Shown here piece after piece: positions 24,186-32,249 of a stretch of 64,000 nt of DNA. A program made the position numbers and the translations under genes. Numbering within the stretch: position 1 is the stretch's first letter; each line of letters starts with the position of its first letter. Source of the DNA: JAXLYX01 sp046351215 (lineage in GTDB: Bacteria > Myxococcota_A > Polyangia > Polyangiales > Houyiibacteriaceae); NCBI GenBank assembly GCA_046351215.1, contig JAXLYX010000018.1, positions 1 to 64,000 on the forward strand, given 5' to 3'. The notes beneath the pieces were generated by a model. The model was not told the origin of the DNA, ran no database searches, and worked only from the letters and a program-made list of their open reading frames with translations.

Positions 24186-26828
24186 ATGTCCACGCTGACG
24201 CTCCGGCTCGATGCCTACGACAAGGATGCGAAGACGACCGTCCACGCCGCCCAGACGCTGGCCGACGAACGGCGTCACGCGGAGGTCGATCCGCTGCACC
24301 TCCTCTACGTGCTGCTCGAGCGGGATTCGAGGGCCCAGGCCGCGGTGCAGAAGGCCGGCGTCGATCCCACGGACGTCCTCGTCGAGGCCGAGCTCTTCCT
24401 GCGCAAGCGCGCCTCGGCCACGTCCCCGGGCGGCTCGTACCTCTCGACGCGCATGCTCGATCTGCTCTCGCGCGCCGAGGCGGAAGCGATGCGGAAGGGA
24501 CGTGCGGTCTCGATCGAAGAGCTCTTCGGCGGTTGCGCGAGCGAGGAGTTCGGAGCCGTCGCGCAGATCCTGAGGACGCTCGGTCTCTCGTCCGTCGTGC
24601 TGCGCGCGGCCTGGGCCGCCACGTCGGGGGCCACCGCCTCCCCGACCGGCGCGACGCCCGCGGCGTCGGCCTCCCCGGGCGCGTCCCCGGCGACGGCCGC
24701 GGCGGCCGGGACGGGCGCGCCCGCACCGAGCGGAGCGCTCGCCGAGTTCGGCATCGATCTCGTCGCCGAAGCGCGCGACGGCCGCTTCGATCCGGTGGTC
24801 GGTCGGGATGGGGAGCTGCGCCGCGTGCTCCAGGTGCTCGCACGCCGGCGCGAGAACAATCCTCTCCTGGTCGGGGAGCCCGGGATCGGGAAGAGCTCGA
24901 TCGTCCATGCGCTCGCGCAACGTCTCGCGAAGGACGACGTGCCCGGCATGCTCCGTGGGAAGCGCCTCGTCGCGCTCGACGTCGGGGCCCTCGTCGCGGG
25001 AGCGAAGCTCCGCGGGCAGCTCGAAGAAAGGATGCGGGCGCTGCTCGCGGAGGTGCGTGCATCCGGTGGCGAGGTGATCCTGTTCGCACCGGATCTCGGG
25101 GCGTTCACCGGCCAAGCCGCGGCCGCGGGCGATCTGCTCGCCGCGGCGCTCGGTCGAGGGGAGGTCCGCGTGATCGCGGTCGCGACGCCCGACCAGGCGC
25201 GGAAATTCGTCGAGGAGCACGGAGCGCTCTCGCGGCGCTTCGTGCCGATCCCGATCGACCCACCGACCATCGACGGAACGGTCGCGATCCTCCGTGGCAT
25301 CTCGAGCCGCTTCGAGCACGATCACTCGGTCCGCATCGCCGATCCCGCGTTGATCTCCGCGGCCCATTTCGCGAGGCGCTACGTGCAGGGCGTCGAGCTC
25401 CCGAAGAGCGCCGTCGATCTCATCGACGAGGCGGCGGCGCGCGTGCGGGTGGAGCGCGACTCCGCTCCCACCGAGCTCGATGCGCTCGAGCGACGGATCG
25501 AGTCGCTCGAGATCGAGGTCCGCTCGCTCGACGACGAGACCGATTCCGACTCGAAGGCGACGAAGACGAAGCTCGAAGCCGACGTGGCCACCCACCGCGA
25601 GAAGGCCCGAGCCCTACGCGAGCGCTGGGAGGCGCAGCGCCGCATCGCAGCCGACGTGCGCACGCTCGAACGGGAGCTCACCGAAGCGAAGAAGGAGCTC
25701 GAGAGCGAGAAGGCGAAGACGGACGCCGCCTACCGCGACGAGCTCGAGAAGACGACGATCCCCTCGCTCGAGACGCGCCTCGACGCCGCGCGAAAGGAGC
25801 TCGAGGGGCACGGCGCGCCGCTCGTGCGCGACGTCGTCATGCCCGAGGACGTGGCCGACGTCGTCGCCTCGTGGACCGGCGTGCCGGTCGCGAAGATGAT
25901 GGAGGAGGAGACGGCGAAGCTGCTCCGCATGGAGGAATCGCTGCGGAAGCGCGTGGTCGGTCAGGACCCCGCGGTGCATGCGATCAGCCGCGCGGTCCGG
26001 CGCGGTCGGGTCGGCCTCCGCGATCCCAAGCGGCCGATCGGCTCCTTCCTCTTCCTCGGCCCGACGGGCGTCGGCAAGACCGAGCTCGCGAAGGCCCTCG
26101 CCGAATTCCTCTTCGACGACGAGGCCGCGCTCACGCGCCTCGACATGAGCGAGTTCATGGAGAAGCACATGGTCGCGCGTCTGCTCGGCGCGCCTCCGGG
26201 CTACGTCGACAGCGACGCGGGCGGCTTCCTCACCGAGGCCGTGCGTAGGCGGCCGTACAGCGTCGTGCTCTTCGACGAGATGGAGAAGGCGCATCCCGAC
26301 GTCTTCAACATCCTGCTCCAGGTGCTCGACGACGGACGCCTGACGGACTCGAAGGGCCGGCCCGCCTGGTTCCAGGACACGGTCGTGATCCTCACCTCGA
26401 ACGTCGGCAGCCAGCTCGTCCTCGATCACGAAGGGACCAACGAGGAGCTCCGCGCGAAGGTGAAGGCCGAGCTCGAGCGGAGGTTCCGCCCGGAGTTCCT
26501 GAACCGCATCGACGACATCGTGGTCTTCGATCCGCTCGACAAGGAGAAGCTCTCCGGCATCGCCGACATCCAGCTCGCGCAGCTCGGGAAGCTCCTCGCG
26601 AACCGGCGCATCGGCCTCTCCGTCTCGCCCGCCGCCCGCGCGCGCCTCGTCGACCTCGGCTTCGAGCCCGCCTTCGGCGCCCGGCCCCTGAAGCGCGTCA
26701 TCCAACGCGAGCTCCAGGACCCGCTCGCCGAGGAGATGCTCCGCGGCGGCTACCAGCCCGGCGAGACGGTGGAGGTGGATGTCGAAGGGGAGCGCTTCGT
26801 CTTCAAGAAGCGCTCCCCGAGCCCGTGA
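24186..26828 (+). CDS. ClpB-like AAA+ unfoldase with degenerate first ATPase site
   Basis: An 880-residue Clp/Hsp100 protein. Order: Clp-N double domain (1-140), an Ala/Ser/Pro linker (about 143-183), AAA1 with Walker A GEPGIGKS (230-237), a coiled-coil M domain (about 433-540), and AAA2 with Walker A GPTGVGKT (625-632), VVLFDEMEKAHP and arginine finger FLNRIDD. The M domain places it with ClpB disaggregases. In AAA1 the Walker B site, usually LFIDE, reads LFAPD at 300-303, so both acidic residues needed for hydrolysis are changed. ATP may bind without turnover there. Two 12-bp-stem hairpins lie at the 3' end. Confidence 0.88.
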   Translation: MSTLTLRLDAYDKDAKTTVHAAQTLADERRHAEVDPLHLLYVLLERDSRAQAAVQKAGVDPTDVLVEAELFLRKRASATSPGGSYLSTRMLDLLSRAEAEAMRKGRAVSIEELFGGCASEEFGAVAQILRTLGLSSVVLRAAWAATSGATASPTGATPAASASPGASPATAAAAGTGAPAPSGALAEFGIDLVAEARDGRFDPVVGRDGELRRVLQVLARRRENNPLLVGEPGIGKSSIVHALAQRLAKDDVPGMLRGKRLVALDVGALVAGAKLRGQLEERMRALLAEVRASGGEVILFAPDLGAFTGQAAAAGDLLAAALGRGEVRVIAVATPDQARKFVEEHGALSRRFVPIPIDPPTIDGTVAILRGISSRFEHDHSVRIADPALISAAHFARRYVQGVELPKSAVDLIDEAAARVRVERDSAPTELDALERRIESLEIEVRSLDDETDSDSKATKTKLEADVATHREKARALRERWEAQRRIAADVRTLERELTEAKKELESEKAKTDAAYRDELEKTTIPSLETRLDAARKELEGHGAPLVRDVVMPEDVADVVASWTGVPVAKMMEEETAKLLRMEESLRKRVVGQDPAVHAISRAVRRGRVGLRDPKRPIGSFLFLGPTGVGKTELAKALAEFLFDDEAALTRLDMSEFMEKHMVARLLGAPPGYVDSDAGGFLTEAVRRRPYSVVLFDEMEKAHPDVFNILLQVLDDGRLTDSKGRPAWFQDTVVILTSNVGSQLVLDHEGTNEELRAKVKAELERRFRPEFLNRIDDIVVFDPLDKEKLSGIADIQLAQLGKLLANRRIGLSVSPAARARLVDLGFEPAFGARPLKRVIQRELQDPLAEEMLRGGYQPGETVEVDVEGERFVFKKRSPSP

Positions 26829-26876
26829 ACGAAGGGGAGCGCTTCGTCTTCAAGAAGCGCTCCCCGAGCCCGTGAG
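26783..26876 (+). repeat. 47-bp tandem duplication of the Clp gene 3' end
   Basis: A 47-base segment covering the last 15 codons and stop is repeated directly behind itself. The second copy lies outside the reading frame because the first stop is intact. The copies match over 46 bases, so the duplication is recent or maintained. Confidence 0.92.
26834..26865 (+). terminator. Perfect 12-bp hairpin (second copy) downstream of Clp gene
   Basis: GGGGAGCGCTTC pairs perfectly with GAAGCGCTCCCC around an 8-base loop. An identical hairpin at 26787-26818 lies inside the coding end of the Clp gene. No U-run follows, so if it stops transcription it may do so with help or act mainly as a 3' RNA-stabilising structure. 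Confidence 0.55.
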
Positions 26877-26893
26877 GCGACCCGCCCTCACGG
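26870..26893 (-). terminator. Hairpin between convergent Clp and PA14-lipoprotein genes
   Basis: CCGTGAGG and CCTCACGG form an 8-bp stem around an 8-base loop, overlapping the stop codon of the minus-strand lipoprotein gene. With the tandem hairpins beside it, this makes a compact convergent terminator region without T-runs. Confidence 0.4.
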
Positions 26894-27649
26894 ATGCGTG
26901 ACGAAGATCTGCCTCGAGCCACCGGGCGGCGTGACGAAGAGCTGCAGCGCGATCTCGTACGCCGGTCCCTGGAAGTACTGGACCTCGATCGCGTGGACGC
27001 CCGGCGTGAGCGTCACCGCGCCCGAGCGGGACTGGGGCGGATGCGTGCCGTCGTTGTCGACGACGAGGCGGCCGTCGACGAAGAGCTTCGCGCCGTCGTC
27101 CGAGAGGAGCTCGAAGGCGTACGTGCCGCCGGCCGCCACCTGGAAATTGCCGGCGTACCGGATGGCGAACCATTCGTAGCGATCGGGGATGCCCGGGAAT
27201 CCCGTGTCGAAACGACGCGCCGCGACGTCCCAACGATCGGTGTAGAGGGTCGTCACGGGCTGAAGCCGCGAGAAGTCGGGGAGGCTGCCCGTGCCGGTGG
27301 GGAGGAAGTAGACGTTGCCCTGCACCGAGCCCGAGAAACTGCCGGTCGAGCCGAAGACGGTCGGCGTGCCGGCCTGGGGAGCGGGCGGCGGACTGCCGCT
27401 CGCGTAGACGGTCGGCGGAGGCGGATTGCCGGTCGCATGCACCGTCGGCGGAGGCGGATTGCCGGTCGCATGCACCGTCGGCGGAGGCGGATTCCCGCTC
27501 GTCTGCACGACCTGCGGCGGCGGCGCCTCGTTGCCCGCGGTGGCCGCGCCCGAACCGGCGGAGAGCGAGCCACCGACGTCGACGTAGCATCCGCCCGAGA
27601 GGAGCAGCGTGGCCGCGAGGCCCGACCGAGTCACGTTGCGAAGATCCAT
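26888..27649 (-). CDS. PA14-domain lipoprotein
   Basis: A 253-residue lipoprotein. The lipobox is LLSGGC near residue 21, followed by a Pro-rich spacer of three GNPPPPTVHAT-type repeats. A PA14 beta-barrel domain occupies about residues 105-250. Its signatures are YEWFAIRYAGNF, YAFELLSDDGAKLFVDG, the D-N-D-G-T calcium-loop pattern, and L-TPGVHAIEVQYFQG. PA14 domains bind carbohydrates in secreted hydrolases, adhesins and toxins. The ATG at 27649 has AAAGGA upstream and is preferred to a start six codons earlier. The gene is convergent with the Clp gene. Surface glycan binding is inferred, not shown. Confidence 0.85.
   Translation of the reverse strand: MDLRNVTRSGLAATLLLSGGCYVDVGGSLSAGSGAATAGNEAPPPQVVQTSGNPPPPTVHATGNPPPPTVHATGNPPPPTVYASGSPPPAPQAGTPTVFGSTGSFSGSVQGNVYFLPTGTGSLPDFSRLQPVTTLYTDRWDVAARRFDTGFPGIPDRYEWFAIRYAGNFQVAAGGTYAFELLSDDGAKLFVDGRLVVDNDGTHPPQSRSGAVTLTPGVHAIEVQYFQGPAYEIALQLFVTPPGGSRQIFVTHP
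27411..27509 (-). repeat. Three 33-bp repeats encoding Pro-rich spacer
   Basis: Two identical and one diverged 33-base unit encode the GNPPPPTVHAT spacer of the PA14 lipoprotein. They are in frame with no spacers between units. Confidence 0.85.
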
Positions 27650-27784
27650 CGAGTCCTTTCGGGGCACCCCCGGGGTGCCATTCCCTGAGAGGGTCGAGAC
27701 TACGACGGACGGGGCCCAGCGCCTATTCGAGGCGCAAGGACCCGAGCCCCCGCATCCGTGGCGGGAGCGGTGCGGAGCACCGCC

Positions 27785-29227
27785 CTACTTCTTCAGCTTC
27801 TTCGCGAGCAGGTCGCCGAGCGTGCCCATGCCCGAGCTCGCCTTCTGACCCGCGCGGAAGCTGTCGAAGTCGGCGCGCTCCTCGTCGGCGATGGCGGCCT
27901 TGATCGAGAGGCGCATGCGGTCGCCGGCCTCGAGGACCTTCACGCGCACCGCGGTACCCTCGGGGAAGGCCTTGCGGACGTCGACGCCGTGGGCGACGCC
28001 GAGCTCGGCGTTCGGGATGAGGCCGCGGCCGGCGCGGCCCTTGATGCCGTCGACCTGGGCGAAGACGCCGAAGGGCTCGACCGACTCGACCTTCGCCGTC
28101 ACGACGGCGCCGGCCGGGACCGATTTCCGCTCGGCGACGGCGCCCGCCTGCGCACCCTCGTCCGCGAGCGCGAGCGAGAGCCGCTTCTTCGTCTTGTCGA
28201 CGGACTTGGCGACGACCATCACCTGCTGGCCGACCGAGAGCACGTCCTCGGCGCGACGTGCCTTGCCGCTGACCTCGGAGAGGTGGAGCAGGCCCTCGAC
28301 GCCCGACGCGATGCGGACGAACGCGCCGAAGTCGGCGAGGCGGGTGACCTGACCGGCGAGCACGCGACCGACGGGCGCGATCGCGTCGATGCCGTCCCAG
28401 GGATCGGCCATGAGGTTCTTGAGCGAGAGCGTGAGCTTCACGCGCTCGCCGCCCTTCTTCGTGGGCTCGAGCTCCGCGGCGATCACCTCGACGTCGACCA
28501 CGTCGCCGAGCGAGACGACGTCCGCGACCTTCGCGTTGCGATCGTGCGAGAGCTCGCGCATCGGGATGAGCCCCTCGACGTCGCCGAGATCGACGAACGC
28601 GCCGAAGTCGCGGAGCTGCGAGACGCGGCCCTGGTGGCGCGTGCCCGCGACGAAGCGCTCGAGGACCTGCTTGCGCTGCTCGCCCGCCTTCTGCTCGAGG
28701 ATCGCGCGGCGCGAGAGGACGACGTCCTTGTCGTTGCGGATCTCCTGGACCCGGAACTCGAGGACCTGGTTCAGGTAGACGCTGGCGTCCTGGACGAAGC
28801 GGACGTCGAGCTGCGAGACGGGGCAGAAGCAGCGCGCGCCCCCGACCTCGACGGAGACGCCGCCCTTGTTCACGCCGACGACCTTGCCCTCGACGGGCAG
28901 GCCTTGCTCGTGCGCGACGCGGAGCTGGTCGATGCCGGCGTCCTTGCCGAAGCGACGCGCGAGCCGGATCTGGCCCGAGCGCGGCTCCACCTCGACGACG
29001 ACCGCCGTGACCTTCTCGCCGACGGTCAGCGTGGGCTTGCCGTCGGGGCCGGCGACGTCGACGAGGTCGAAGTAGCCTTGGCTCTTCCCGTCGAGGTCGA
29101 CGAAGACGGCGCTCGCCGTGACGTGGGCGACCGTGCCCTCGATCTTGCTACCGACGCGAACGGCGGCGCCGCGCGGCGCATCCGCCTTGCCGCCCGCCTC
29201 GAACAGATCCTTGAAGCTCTCGCTCAT
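27785..29227 (-). CDS. Five-S1-domain RNA-binding protein (ribosomal S1-like)
   Basis: A 480-residue protein with five consecutive S1 OB-fold domains, at about residues 25-95, 105-165, 185-260, 280-350 and 360-445. Domains 3 and 4 carry the canonical F-GAFV-DLG/RI-x-GVEGL-P/H-x-S/E-LS pattern. Domain 2 contains a CFC motif. Ribosomal protein S1 has six domains and starts with two non-RNA-binding repeats; here the first repeat is RNA-binding-like. This may therefore be a second S1 paralogue (as in YfiF or Tex-like regulators) or a lineage-specific S1. The ATG at 29227 is chosen because homology begins soon after. Confidence 0.85.
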   Translation of the reverse strand: MSESFKDLFEAGGKADAPRGAAVRVGSKIEGTVAHVTASAVFVDLDGKSQGYFDLVDVAGPDGKPTLTVGEKVTAVVVEVEPRSGQIRLARRFGKDAGIDQLRVAHEQGLPVEGKVVGVNKGGVSVEVGGARCFCPVSQLDVRFVQDASVYLNQVLEFRVQEIRNDKDVVLSRRAILEQKAGEQRKQVLERFVAGTRHQGRVSQLRDFGAFVDLGDVEGLIPMRELSHDRNAKVADVVSLGDVVDVEVIAAELEPTKKGGERVKLTLSLKNLMADPWDGIDAIAPVGRVLAGQVTRLADFGAFVRIASGVEGLLHLSEVSGKARRAEDVLSVGQQVMVVAKSVDKTKKRLSLALADEGAQAGAVAERKSVPAGAVVTAKVESVEPFGVFAQVDGIKGRAGRGLIPNAELGVAHGVDVRKAFPEGTAVRVKVLEAGDRMRLSIKAAIADEERADFDSFRAGQKASSGMGTLGDLLAKKLKK

Positions 29228-29291
29228 GCGAGCGCCTCGTAGCACGAGCCGCCTCGGACGTCAGCCGAGCCGTTCTCACGGGGTCCGGGGC

Positions 29292-29465
29292 TCAGCGGCG
29301 GCGCGGGCCGACCGGACCCCGGGGTGCACGCACGCGGACGGGCATGTACTCGGGCTCGGGCCGGACCAGCTCGCCGAGCGCCTCGAGGACCTCTTCCACC
29401 GCGTTCTTCACGCGGTCCGTGAGCGTCTTCTCGGGGGTGCGTCGGGGCTCGGTCACTTCTTTCAC
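29292..29465 (-). CDS. Small basic/acidic hypothetical protein (57 aa)
   Basis: A GTG-started frame of 57 codons with strong G/C third positions. It has a helical acidic middle (VKNAVEEVLEALGELVRP) and an Arg/Pro-rich tail. It is on the same strand as, and 65 bases after the start of, the S1-domain gene region, i.e. upstream of it. It fills part of the 436-base gap before the cNMP-binding gene. No ribosome-binding site is obvious. I recognise no family. Codon bias and amphipathic helix make it plausible but unproven. Confidence 0.4.
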   Translation of the reverse strand: MKEVTEPRRTPEKTLTDRVKNAVEEVLEALGELVRPEPEYMPVRVRAPRGPVGPRRR

Positions 29466-29663
29466 ATCATGGTCACGTACCGGGCCGTGTCAACGACGAT
29501 CTGTCCCGGGTCGACACACGAAACATCCCGGAAAACCCGGGGTGCGAGCGAGCTGCAACAGGTTCTCCGGAGGGCGCGTGGGTGGGTGTGCGCAAGCACG
29601 CCCATGGAGAGCGAGGCCGACCACGAATTGCGGAATGCGCCGAGGGGGCGATACGCTCGGCCC

Positions 29664-30158
29664 GTGACCTCGCCCTCGAACATCCCGCCCAGCGGCCGTC
29701 CCCTCTCGCCCGGCGAATACGCCGGTCTCGTCGAGCGGATGGCGGAGATCGTCCACAAGAGCCACCTCTTCAAGAGCCTCGACGCGGCCGGGCAGGAGCG
29801 GGTCCTCGAGTGCGGCTACGTCGAGACCTACTCGGCGGGCGACGTCGTCTTCCGACAGCACGAGCCCGGCGACACGATGCTCGTCGTGCTGAACGGGAAA
29901 GTGAAGGTCACGACCGAGACGCCGGCCGGCGAGGTCCACCTCGCGGAGCTCGGCACCGGCGCCGTGATCGGCGAGGTCGCGCTGATGATGAACCAGCCGC
30001 GCACGGCCACGGTCGTCGCCCTCACCGACCTCGACGCCGTCTCCTTCGCGCGCCACCGAATCTTCCGCATCCTCGACGACTATCCGAAGGTGAAGGAGCT
30101 GCTCCGCTCGCTCGTCGAGCGCCGTGCGAACGACACCATCGAGAAGATCATCGGCTGA
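29664..30158 (+). CDS. Cyclic-nucleotide-binding domain protein without DNA-binding domain
   Basis: A protein of about 164 residues made of one CRP-type cNMP-binding domain: YSAGDVVFRQHEPGDTMLVVLNGKVKV, then GEVHLAELGTGAVIGEVALMMNQPRTATVVALTDLDAVSF and a short C-helix. The phosphate-binding cassette reads GAVIGEVALMMNQPRTATV, close to the canonical G-E-x-A-L...R-A-x-x. No helix-turn-helix follows, so it is not a transcription factor by itself. The start is uncertain: GTG 29664 (GAGGGGG upstream) or ATG 29604. Its stop overlaps the mpl start by one base (TGATG), so translation is coupled to a peptidoglycan-recycling enzyme. Confidence 0.8.
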   Translation: MTSPSNIPPSGRPLSPGEYAGLVERMAEIVHKSHLFKSLDAAGQERVLECGYVETYSAGDVVFRQHEPGDTMLVVLNGKVKVTTETPAGEVHLAELGTGAVIGEVALMMNQPRTATVVALTDLDAVSFARHRIFRILDDYPKVKELLRSLVERRANDTIEKIIG

Positions 30159-31600
30159 TGCACGTCCACGTCATCGGGGTGTGCGGCACCGGCATGGGGG
30201 CCCTCGCCGGCCTCTTCCGCGCCGCGGGTCATCGCGTCACCGGCAGCGACACCGCCTTCCATCCACCGATCGGCCCCGCGCTCGCACGCTGGGGCGTCGA
30301 GACCAGGCCCGGCTGGGATCCGGCGAATCTCGAGCCCGCGCCCGACCTCGTCGTCATCGGCAACGTCTGCCGCAAGGACAACCCGGAGGCGCGCGCCGCG
30401 ATCGATCGGGGCCTGCGCTACACCTCGTTCCCGGGTGCGATGGAGGAGCTCTTCCTCGCCGATCGGAAGGGCTTCGTCGTCGCCGGCACGCACGGCAAGA
30501 CCACGACGACGACCCTGCTCGCGTGGCTGCTGCACGAAGGCGGCAAGGATCCCGGGCTCCTCGTCGGCGGCATCCCCCGCAACTTCGACCAGAGCTTCCG
30601 CCTCGGTGCGAAGGGGGCGCCCTTCGCGATCGAGGGCGACGAGTACGACAGCGCCTTCTTCGAGAAGACGCCGAAGTTCTGGAGGTACCGCCCCTGGGGC
30701 GCGATCCTCACGTCGATCGAGCACGATCACATCGACATCTACCCGACCGAGGAGGCCTACGTCTCGGCCTTCGTCGAATTCGTGAAGCGCATCCCGGTGG
30801 ACGGGCTGCTCGTCGCCTGGGCCGGGGATCGCCACGTCCGCGAGGTGGCGAAGCAGGCGCGCTGCCGCGTCCGCTTCTACGCGCTCGATCGCGACGACTG
30901 CGGGGACGTGGTGCCGGATTGGGTCGCCGCACCGGCGCCCGCGATCGGCGGCATGCTCCCCTTCGATCTCTTCGGTCACGGCAGCGCCTGCGGCCGCGTG
31001 CTCGCGCCGCTCTCGGGCCATCACAACGTGCGCAACACCGTCGCGGCGATCGCGCTGGCGTCGGAGGGCGCAGGCTGCGATCTCGCGACGACGATCAAGG
31101 CCGTGCAGGGCTTCCTCGGCGTGAAGCGTCGTCAGGAGCTGCTCGGCGTCATCGACGGCGTCCGGGTCTACGAGGACTTCGCCCACCATCCGACGGCCGT
31201 GAAGGAGACGCTGCGCGGTCTCCGCGAGCGCCATCCCGAGGGACGCCTGCTCGCCGCGTTCGAGCCACGCAGCGCGACGGCCTCCCGCTCGCTGCACCAG
31301 GCCGAGTATCCCGAGGCCTTCGCGGATGCCGACCTCGCCTTCCTCGCGCCGGTCGGACGCCCCGAGATCGCGAAGGAGGAGAAGCTCGACGTGGAGGCGC
31401 TCGCGGAGGTGATCCGTGCGCACGGCAAGCCCGCGGAGGCTCCGCCGACGATCGAGGATCTCGCCGTACGGCTCGTCGCCGAGGCCGCGCCGGGCGATAC
31501 GATCGTGCTGATGAGCAACGGCCCGTTCGGCGGGATCTACGACAAGGTGCTCACGGGTCTCGCGGCCCGCGCGATGCATCCGCGCGCTGCTCGGGGCTGA
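30158..31600 (+). CDS. mpl: UDP-N-acetylmuramate:tripeptide ligase (murein recycling)
   Basis: A 480-residue Mur-ligase family enzyme that rejoins the recycled tripeptide L-Ala-D-Glu-meso-DAP to UDP-MurNAc in the cytosol. The N-terminal IGVCGTGMGALAGLF nucleotide fold, the P-loop GTHGKTTTTTLL (residues 110-121), and the Mpl-typical FDQSFRLG-EGDEYDSAFFEK-FWRYRP block separate it from MurC. The C-terminal domain has VYEDFAHHPTAVKETL and RSATASRSLHQ. It is coupled to the cNMP-binding gene by a one-base overlap. Its last 50 bases overlap the convergent LuxR-type gene. Confidence 0.92.
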   Translation: MHVHVIGVCGTGMGALAGLFRAAGHRVTGSDTAFHPPIGPALARWGVETRPGWDPANLEPAPDLVVIGNVCRKDNPEARAAIDRGLRYTSFPGAMEELFLADRKGFVVAGTHGKTTTTTLLAWLLHEGGKDPGLLVGGIPRNFDQSFRLGAKGAPFAIEGDEYDSAFFEKTPKFWRYRPWGAILTSIEHDHIDIYPTEEAYVSAFVEFVKRIPVDGLLVAWAGDRHVREVAKQARCRVRFYALDRDDCGDVVPDWVAAPAPAIGGMLPFDLFGHGSACGRVLAPLSGHHNVRNTVAAIALASEGAGCDLATTIKAVQGFLGVKRRQELLGVIDGVRVYEDFAHHPTAVKETLRGLRERHPEGRLLAAFEPRSATASRSLHQAEYPEAFADADLAFLAPVGRPEIAKEEKLDVEALAEVIRAHGKPAEAPPTIEDLAVRLVAEAAPGDTIVLMSNGPFGGIYDKVLTGLAARAMHPRAARG

Positions 31601-32156
31601 CGACGAGGAGATCCTCGAGGAAGAACGCCGCGAGGTCGTGGCGACCGCCGAGGCCCGCCTTCTTGTAGATGGCGCGGGACTGCTGGCGGACCGTCGCTTC
31701 GCCGACGTGCCGGACCTCCGCGATCTCCTTGTGGCTGAGCCCCTTGAGGAGCAGCAGGGCGACATCCTTCTCGGCGGGGGTGAGCCCCCAGCGGTCGAGC
31801 TGACGGTCGATCGCGCTGGCGAGCCCGTCGATCCACTGCGCGGCTTCCTCCCGGAAGGCCTCCGCCTCCCGTCGGCTCGCTTCGAGGTGCGCGGAGAGCG
31901 TGGCGGTCTCCTCGGCGAGCTCCCGCTCCCTGCGCCGGAGGTAGGCGAGCCGGGACACGCCCCATCCGAGACCGGCGAGACCTCCGAGGAAGAGGAACCC
32001 CTCGAGCGCGACGTGCACGAGGGTCGTCCGAGCCCAGGAATCGCTCGCGAGATCGAGCGCGGCGAGCAGCGCGACGAGGGCGAAGACGGCCGCGACCCCG
32101 GTGGCGAACCGGCGATCCCTTCCCTCGTCCGTCAGTCGTTCTTCCGAATTCCCCAT
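31551..32156 (-). CDS. Membrane-anchored LuxR-type HTH regulator
   Basis: A 201-residue protein. Two hydrophobic helices (about residues 18-38 and 46-68) are followed by a charged coiled-coil (RRRERELAEETATLSAHLEA). A LuxR-type HTH at about 120-185 follows (LTPAEKDVALLLLKGLSHKEIAEV-H-V-GEATVRQQSRAIYKKAGL). A membrane-tethered one-component design is uncommon among LuxR-family proteins, and the coiled coil probably dimerises it. No receiver or ligand domain is present, so the signal may be read in the membrane. Its 3' end overlaps mpl by 50 bases antisense. It diverges from a DUF2231 membrane gene, a possible target. Confidence 0.82.
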   Translation of the reverse strand: MGNSEERLTDEGRDRRFATGVAAVFALVALLAALDLASDSWARTTLVHVALEGFLFLGGLAGLGWGVSRLAYLRRRERELAEETATLSAHLEASRREAEAFREEAAQWIDGLASAIDRQLDRWGLTPAEKDVALLLLKGLSHKEIAEVRHVGEATVRQQSRAIYKKAGLGGRHDLAAFFLEDLLVVSPEQRADASRGPRDP

Positions 32157-32249
32157 GGGTTCCGCGGCATCTCACGGATGGAGGAGGGTCTCCGCGGGGC
32201 CCAGGGCCCACCTTCTCCTCATCCGAGAACGCCGAAAGGAAAGGCTCCC

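Noticed and set aside
27411..27509. 33-bp repeats resembling a short CRISPR array
   Set aside because: No spacers separate the units, and they encode the Pro-rich spacer of the PA14 lipoprotein.
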